Source: Capitulum mitella (Eukaryota; Arthropoda; Thecostraca; Pollicipedomorpha; Pollicipedidae). Taken from it: 64,000 nucleotides of DNA. Below are positions 57,610 to 64,000 of the stretch, piece after piece. Location: assembly GCA_030062745.1 (NCBI GenBank), contig CP099844.1, positions 22,320,596 to 22,384,595 on the forward strand, in the 5' to 3' direction. A model generated the notes under the pieces. That model searched no databases. It was not told the origin of the DNA and was given only the letters and a program-made list of their open reading frames with translations. Position 1 is the first letter of the stretch. Each line of letters begins with the position of its first letter. Both the position numbers and the translations under genes were made by a program.

Positions 57610-58818
57610 CCCTATTCCCGGCAGGGGGGGCGGAATCCGCCCCCCCTCGGGTTTTTTGCTTGCCAATTCCAGGCTTTTTGACGCAGCTTCACGAAACTTG
57701 GTGACTTTTCCTAGCTATTCCTTCTACGCGCCGTGACAAAATTTCGAAATTCTATTTTGCTCAGGGGCGGAGCCAGGCAACGTTTTTGGGAGGCACCTCA
57801 GGTCATTTTTGGCCATGTTGAGGGTAAAAGGAAAATGTCTGCCAAAAACAGAGTTTTTAAGATAGAACTTAAAACTTTATATGAATATATAGCTAAATAG
57901 TTGGGCAATGTGCACATGTAATTTTGTTTATCTGAGGTCACTTTACAAGGTCAGGTCAAGGTCAAACGTCAACATTTGTTTTTTCGCAATAATTTCGGCG
58001 CCGTTTTTTCAAATGCCAAACCCGGAATATGTATGACGTAGAAAAATGCCCTCTACTTGTGTACCAAGTTTCAGCTTGATATCAGGTCAGGTCACGGAGC
58101 TATGACCTAAAATGTCAGTGCACGTACCCTATATCGCAAAAGCTAAAAAATGAATTTTTTGGAATAGAGTGAATTTAATCGATTAAAAACGTTTACAGAT
58201 AATATTGAATGCACACGACATCATTCCAGGTGACCCCAGGGTCACTGGAGGTCATTTAAGGTCAAAGGTCACAAGTTGATCTGAGAAACGTGTGACCATG
58301 ACAATTCCCCCTTTTTCATGTCCCTGGCACCGCCTATGCTAACATTATACAAACATTGTAATGCGATTTGTACTTCTTTAGCATAACTTGACTAGCAGAA
58401 GCTAAAAAAGTGTTTTGGCCACTTTTGTTCATTCCGTTATTGGAAAACTAATCCCCCTATTTTTGAAACCCTGTGAACGCCCATGAATTTTCTCAAAATT
58501 TCAAATTTGCGGACCCATGGTAAAAGCCCTATCCATAATCTCTCGATTGATGCCAGTTTCATCAAAATCGGTCCATAAACAACGGAGTTATAAGAAGTCA
58601 AAAAGTACCCCCCATTTTGACGTTTTTGCCCCCCTGTATCCACAAATTTCAAAATTTTGAAAATTTCTTTTTATCAAAATGTAGTTCACGTCACGGCAAA
58701 TCGATTGCCGTTTGTTGCGATGAAATCGGATAAGTAGTTCTCGAGATCTCAGGGGGGGGCCGAATCCGCCCCCCCCTGCCGGGAATCGGCCATACCGTCT
58801 AGCCCTCCGGGAATAGGG
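57610..58818 (-). mobile_element. TTAA-flanked element, family 1, copy 2 (inverted)
   Basis: TTAA (57606-57609) then CCCTATTCCCGG; CCGGGAATAGGG then TTAA (58819-58822). It is 1209 bp and is the reverse complement of 44934-46143 with few differences, so both copies are fairly young. It includes the DR1-type AAGGTCAAAGGTCACAAG near 58258 and the same G/C-run hairpins. No coding frame. Confidence 0.9.
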
Positions 58819-58972
58819 TTAAGGTGTCGAAATTACTGTTTCAAAAAGTCACTTCAGCTGTTACAATTAACCCCAGGTACGGGGTAAATTGTAACAGCAC
58901 CTAGGGTCAAATGTAACATGTTAGCGAATGGTGTAGTGATGTAGTGAAAGCCACTTTTGTCGAAAACAGCCT

Positions 58973-59513
58973 TTATTGAACAACATTGTCTCTTACATCT
59001 TGAGCCTTTCCTGGAATAAAATCACAGCTCCAATACAAAAAATACGATTTCGCAACGGCGTAAAGCTCAAGTACTCTAGCAGCTTTTCCTGAATTAGATA
59101 ACAGCTCTATCTTTCCCAGGCCAAGAACCAACGCGTCATCAAAAGCAAAAGACGTCTTCTTCATCATCACTGCTGCTTTCCCTGCATGCTGTCTTCCGAG
59201 CCCTCTTCCCACCAGCCTTCGTCTTCTTCTCTTCATGCTTGTCCTTGTCAAGATTGAGCTTCTTCGAAACTTGTTTGCAATCCTTTCGACTCTCTTTTAG
59301 CTCTATCGCTCTCTTTTCTAGAGTGTCAGTCAGAATTGCGGCCTTTCGCTTTCGACCCGCGCGGCTGTTTTTTCTTGGGCCTGCCATGGGTAGCGGCCGA
59401 ATCGCTTCAGGGGTGAGCTGCTTCGAGACGATCCCCGATAGACGAGACTGTTCGATCCCCGATGGACCAGGCTTGTCGATCCCCAATCTATCAGCCTCTG
59501 CAGAAATGATGCA

Positions 59514-59515
<2 letters not shown>
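58973..59515 (-). pseudogene. Decayed C-terminus of a Tigger/jerky-type transposase
   Basis: On the - strand, text from about 59500 down reads SGIVSKQLTPEAIRPLPMAG, then RKRKAAILTDTLEKRAIELK, a Lys-rich linker and ESSSDDEEDVF. The order ITPExIRPxPKAxPRK...GRKRxxxxILTDTPEK is typical of the region after the DDE core in this superfamily. Past a frameshift, spacing reminiscent of the C-terminal zinc finger persists (VLGLGKIELLSNSG...SCDF), but most cysteines are gone. The DDE core itself is missing. Confidence 0.7.

Positions 59516-59557
<42 letters not shown>
59516..59557. repeat. (AT)n microsatellite
   Basis: Twenty-one AT units, flanked by ATGATGCATG on the left and CATCCATGATGCATGG on the right. 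Confidence 0.97.
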
Positions 59558-59559
<2 letters not shown>

Positions 59560-59651
59560 TCCATGATGCATGGATATAATAATGTATTCTCAATATAACA
59601 TTCAGAGAAAGACAAAAAATAATCAACAAATAAAATAATAAAATATCTTAA

Positions 59652-60871
59652 CCCATCCCCGACTGGGGGGGGCAGTTGACTGCCCCCCCTGAGGTTTTTC
59701 TGGCATTGCGAGAGAACCAACAAACACAAAGCCACAAAACTTTGTGTACCTTTTGCTCCATCAATTTTACGTCTCGTGTCAAAATTTTGACCTCAGGTCA
59801 GGTCAGGTGCCTGACCTAGGTCAGGTCAAACAGACCTATGTCGAAAAAAGTTTAGCGCCCTCTAACTTCTTCGCAAAACAAGATATCTCAACAATACTTT
59901 CAGGGATTAGTGATCGTGATAGATGCAACAAATCTGCTATCTCAGATTTTTCGGAATTTTCCGGGTCATTGACCTAAGGTCAAGCCCATTTTTAAGACAC
60001 ATTGCCGTTTTTTCGGAGATTGACGGAATATTCCATAACATTTTTAGCGTGGAGTGAAGCAGACATCTAGTTGCCGTCATTGGGCAAAGTATCAGTGACC
60101 TCCAGCCATTGACCTGAGGTCAGGTCACGAATAACTGTAGTGGGCCAAAATGTACCACCGTCAAAATCGACGATGAACTACTCAGAATGGGTAGAAAATG
60201 GGAGAACTAACTTGCACAGACGTAATTAATACCAGGAACCTCAAAAAGTTTGAAAAAGTAGCATATTTTGGAAATAAATAGGCTCTCGCGAATAAAGCTC
60301 CGCCAACTTTGTAGATTGGCAACTAATCAATTTCCCCAAAATTTAAGCATGAGAAACCATGACAAGAACCACAAAGATCAATAAAATTGGCACGGATTGT
60401 CCTTTTTCGCGAAAATAAAGGAACGCCAAAATTAGTTCCCGTCAATTTGGTACCGCATACGGCAGCGGCGCACACTGACGGCCGACCGGGAGAATTACGG
60501 TGTCTTTAACTCAAAGTTTCGGCGTATATATTGAACAAATCTGAGGAAATTAGACGTGTATCGGCATCCGCGGACATTTACTTGTGTGCTGGTGCCTTTA
60601 CCTATGCGTTATTAGTCACAGCCCTTGAGATTCAAGCCATTTCTCGGTCTCATGCAGTCGGCTATGAGAAAACATATATAGGGCGTAAATTGGCTTACAT
60701 ATTATCTAAAACTAAAAATGAGACCAGTTTCGAGCTCTTCTCGTCACAGGCTTTCCAACGGTATGCTTATTTTTATCGTGCGACCAACCGTTCGTGAGTT
60801 AGAGGGGGGGCAGTCAACTGCCCCCCCCCCCAGTCGCCGATGTTCGGGACGGACCGACGGTCGTGCGCGGG
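59652..60871 (+). mobile_element. TTAA-flanked element, family 2, copy C
   Basis: TTAA (59648-59651) then CCCATCCCCGACTGGGG; GACGGTCGTGCGCGGG then TTAA (60872-60875). It is 1220 bp. Both ends carry CAGTTGACTGCCCC-type G/C-run hairpins in inverted orientation. It is collinear with copy A throughout (shared TATATATTGAACA, CGTTTCTCGGTCTCAT-like, GGCTATGA...AAACATATATAGG). The intact TTAA pair inside the Tigger element dates it after that element. Confidence 0.9.
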
Positions 60872-61594
60872 TTAATAAATCCGCTGTGAAGGTGAAACAT
60901 CTACGGTAAGACCACGGTGACTAGCCGCCAAGAATGTAACCGCGTCTTAAAATTAAAATTGACAAAACAGTGCCTAAAAGATAAATCAGGGACTGGTGAC
61001 AATAATACCGTAAGTATGATTTTTGAATAATATTGATATTGAACTTGGGAACAAAATTGCATGCTGATTAATTGGACGGGGCATATTTCCATAGCCTCCG
61101 CCCCAGTGGTTACATTAATGCCAAGTGCATTGATATTTTACATAAATGTAGGTTGAATGGTCTGGCCAAAGGGATCAATTGTAACACTGTTACATTTGGT
61201 ACCAGCAAAAATGTTACAATTGTCCCCGTCATGCCACGCCATCTTTGAGACAAAAATAACGCAAAACAAGGCGGCGTGGGCGGCAACTGATGCCCTCATT
61301 TTTTGACCAAATACCCCCACCCACCCCACACAAACTCTTAAACCCGTGTCTAGTAACATACGTGAATGAGCTGATCATATTAAAAAAATAAATAAAGTTA
61401 CAATACACTCTAAAAAACACAATTGTGAACAGCACAATCGAGTCACCCGCCGCACCGGCCTGAAACCCCGTGAGGAAAAGGAACAGCTTACTGCGCATGT
61501 CCAGTAGTGACTCCAGCGTCATCCATCTGTAAGTTTCGAAGTAAACGCTTCTGTTACAATTGCCCCGTGTTACATTTGACCCCGGTCTCCCCTA

Positions 61595-62509
61595 CATCCC
61601 TTTATGTCTTATTGTATAGTTTTCGCCCAAATCTTATTTATTGCGGCCGTCTTTTCGTTATTATGGCCCATTTCCGTTTAAAACGGGCAGAAAAAATTGA
61701 CGGGATCAAAACCGACAGAGGGAGACCGAAATCAGTGTTGGGAGCCAGGACCCTCTCAAAAGAATACAAATCGACACCCTGTCCATGGGTATATCACGCT
61801 ATGGTTGCTCCCGAGCGGGTATTCGAATAGAGAAGAAAGTTTACCGTACCTTGAGTCAGCTGTCTATCCAACATACGGGACCTTCAATGAAACTTGTGTG
61901 TCAAACAAACCGCACCCTTCCCCGGTGTTTTCGTTGTGTTTTTCCTTATTACGGCCCCATTTTAGAGGTACTGATGGTGTAAAGAAGCATTTATGTGTGA
62001 AGACACGTAGTGTTTCCCCACGGGGTCATAAATCGTAAGTGGTCCTCGCTAAAGAAGAGCGTGGTGTGCACGGTAGTGGAAGAGGTGTTGTCATGTCGTG
62101 AGTGTGTTGGTATGTTTCAGGGTTTGGGGATATGTTTCGATGCAAGTCAAGCCTGACAAACTTATGCATAAAGCTAGGTCTTCCGAAATTGGCATTGATG
62201 TTGGTCCTTGACGTCGCTCCTGTATTGGTAGGAAAAAGGACCGCGCCTATGCTGCCTACTTGTGACAATTTGTGTTTGCACTATCCTATAAGACCCCACA
62301 ATACGAGTATTCCGATGTTGAAATATGTGGTTTTGGTGCGCGCACTAAGGTGGATGCCTTAAATGAACCATGTTTGAACTTACGTCACGTTTTGTAATGC
62401 ATAGAAACAAGGGGAATTTTACCATATTACTGAGGTTACACTTCTAGCATCGTATGAATTTTATCTGTATCTGTAGTAGTTAAAATATAACTGGGAATGA
62501 CGTGATGCT
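61595..62509. other. Transition region without a supported gene
   Basis: Normal CpG frequency. A frame around 61697-62038 has no recognisable domain and no splice support. Nothing else is identifiable. Confidence 0.4.
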
Positions 62510-64000
62510 GTAAAACCTGCCAGTTCATGTTAAGGTGCAGCCTGCCAACTGAGTTATGAAGTCTGGTGATGCCAACTAGCATTCATGTGTCAAATATTTT
62601 GCTGACATTCATGATGTTTTAGAATGGTGGTGAAAATGAGTGAGTTTCATACAGTTGCAAGGAACTATGCTTTCAACTTGGGGCTTGGGAACTCCTCCAC
62701 AGTTGGGGTGGCAAAGGAACATTATAGGTGAATTATTTCCAGTTAGCGTTCAAAGGATCAGTGTTAAATTAAAAAAAGTTGAGGGGCTGCTGCCTCCCCC
62801 CGCTGCCCTTGCTTACCATGTCATTGTTTTCAACTGTCAGTTGGGTAATGCAGCTTCAGCTAATAGAGCCAGATGCATACCCCATGTTACTTGTATTTTG
62901 TGCTCATAACTGAGCTTGAGCTCACTGGACATGAATGTAAATGGTCAGTACCAGCACTGTATCCAAAAGCTAACTTGGTTGCTTTTTCAGATCATGTTAT
63001 TGCTTCATGACATAACAGAGCAATGAAGTTTCTTAGGGAAGGTAAATAGCTCCATTTCCATGACAAGATCAGATTACAAGTCTGATTTCCTGCAGGAGGG
63101 AAATCAGGACTTCAGGTGGTGTTTCTATGACCATACACAGCAAATCCGGATTACATTTGAGGTTTCAGAGTCCAGACTGCTTTGGAAAATCTCAGATTAG
63201 CTGCCAGTTATAGCTCATATGTTACATTTCCCTTCAAAGTGTACAGAAATCTATTCCATAGAATATTATGGAATGGACTGAGTTTGCTGTAACAAACTGG
63301 TGTTCTTTGAGATATTAGAACATTTCAGTGCCAGTTTATCACTTCTTGTCAGCAAACTGCCAACAGATAAGAAAGTGGTTTTGGTCCTAGTTCCCCCTTT
63401 GCAGAACACCAGAACAGCTACAGTGCATAATGCTGCCATTGATTCTAATTCATGGATAATCCAGATTTCCTTGCCAAATCACCTGTTGAATCTGGATTTA
63501 CAAATCCAATCCAGTTTGCTAAAAGAGGTGTTTCCATGATATCCAAAATTGGGATTTGAAAGGACATGCAGATTTGCTAGTGCCATGGGAATGAGGCTAA
63601 TGAAATGGCAACATTGCTGTAAAAGGCTGGTTGTCAATAGCTGTCAGACAATGTGTAAAAACTTCCATCACACATGGTGTTAATGATCATACAGCATGAT
63701 TGATCTGCCAATAGCTGTCACATAACAGTTGACAGTATGATATGAATAAATGTGACTAAGGAATTTTTTTGGGAAACCATTCCTTCAAACCCAGTAATGA
63801 AAGTTGGGAATGACATTGTATGCTGTCAGTCAGTTTATAGGACTACATATTATAACAGGACTGTCTGGGTTCAATCAAAATATGTCCCTCAGAGTACAGG
63901 TTCCAATGTGACTTGGATCTGACAAGTAAATGACCTAATATAATGAAGTTAGAACCTGCAAAGTTACTAAATCATCAAATCTGGTGATGGAAGCCAAAAG
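62510..64000. other. CpG-depleted AT-rich segment
   Basis: From about 62510 to the end I count only about three CG dinucleotides in nearly 1.5 kb (near 62747, 62798, 63146), while TG and CA are frequent. The composition is otherwise about 40% GC. No exon is convincing. Several short inverted or repeated phrases around CCAGATTT/AATCTGGATT (63140-63560) occur. Confidence 0.7.

Larger units (their letters stand above)
57460..61592 (-). mobile_element. Second Tigger-like transposon, with two nested insertions
   Basis: The left end GGGGAGACCGGGGTCAAATG (57460) and the complement of the right end (ending 61592) match over at least 21 bases. A TA flanks each side (57458-57459 and 61593-61594). Removing the two nested TTAA elements and their duplications leaves about 1.7 kb. 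Subterminal repeats TTACATTTGACCCC/TTACAATTGCCCC recur near 58880-58920, 61170-61230 and 61550-61590. A decayed transposase C-terminus lies on the - strand. The GGGGAGA terminus is shared with the element at 10546. Confidence 0.85.

Overview
The window looks like nuclear DNA from an arthropod, with a crustacean such as a barnacle as a tentative guess. The evidence is a spliced gene with GT-AG introns, TTAGG-type repeats near 39.1 kb, many microsatellites, several DNA-transposon families with clean target-site duplications, and GC-rich introns. I see no prokaryotic gene structure, rRNA or CRISPR array.

The one gene I can name lies on the + strand and ends at 35130. It encodes a non-receptor protein tyrosine phosphatase of the PTPN3/PTPN4 (fly Ptpmeg) family. 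Eight exons from 24616 to 35130 encode a complete PDZ domain and a complete catalytic PTP domain with the KNRYRD pTyr loop, the WPD loop, the [11 protein letters not shown]-loop and the Q-loop. Two further exons (5604-5707 and 8663-8999) fit in splice phase and would give a 570-residue protein. A small exon at 20376-20417 also fits in phase and could start a shorter isoform. The FERM domain typical of the family is not visible, so it lies upstream of the window or this is a FERM-less transcript. One extra base in exon 33693-33920 breaks the frame. The exon carrying the active site has an 87-bp duplication of its 5' end that creates a second, in-frame acceptor.

Layout: 1-5603 is GC-rich flank with no convincing gene. 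5604-35130 holds the gene. Its 15.6-kb intron contains a 3.5-kb pogo/Tigger-like transposon (10546-14085), and two of its other introns hold inverted copies of a ~315-bp repeat. 35131 to ~36200 is the 3' UTR. From 36.3 to 62.4 kb there is no supported host gene, only repeats: microsatellites, a perfect hairpin, two families of ~1.2-kb TTAA-flanked (piggyBac-type) non-autonomous elements rich in AGGTCA half-sites, a tRNA-derived SINE fragment, a degenerate 2-kb minisatellite (52.4-54.6 kb), a ~147-bp tandem satellite (56.1-57.1 kb), and a second Tigger-like element (57460-61592) into which one copy of each TTAA family has inserted. From about 62.5 kb to the end the sequence is AT-rich and almost without CpG, unlike everything before it.

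Therefore the window is the 3' two-thirds of one signalling gene followed by a transposon graveyard. I could run no searches or alignments; family assignments come from reading motifs, splice phases and terminal repeats.
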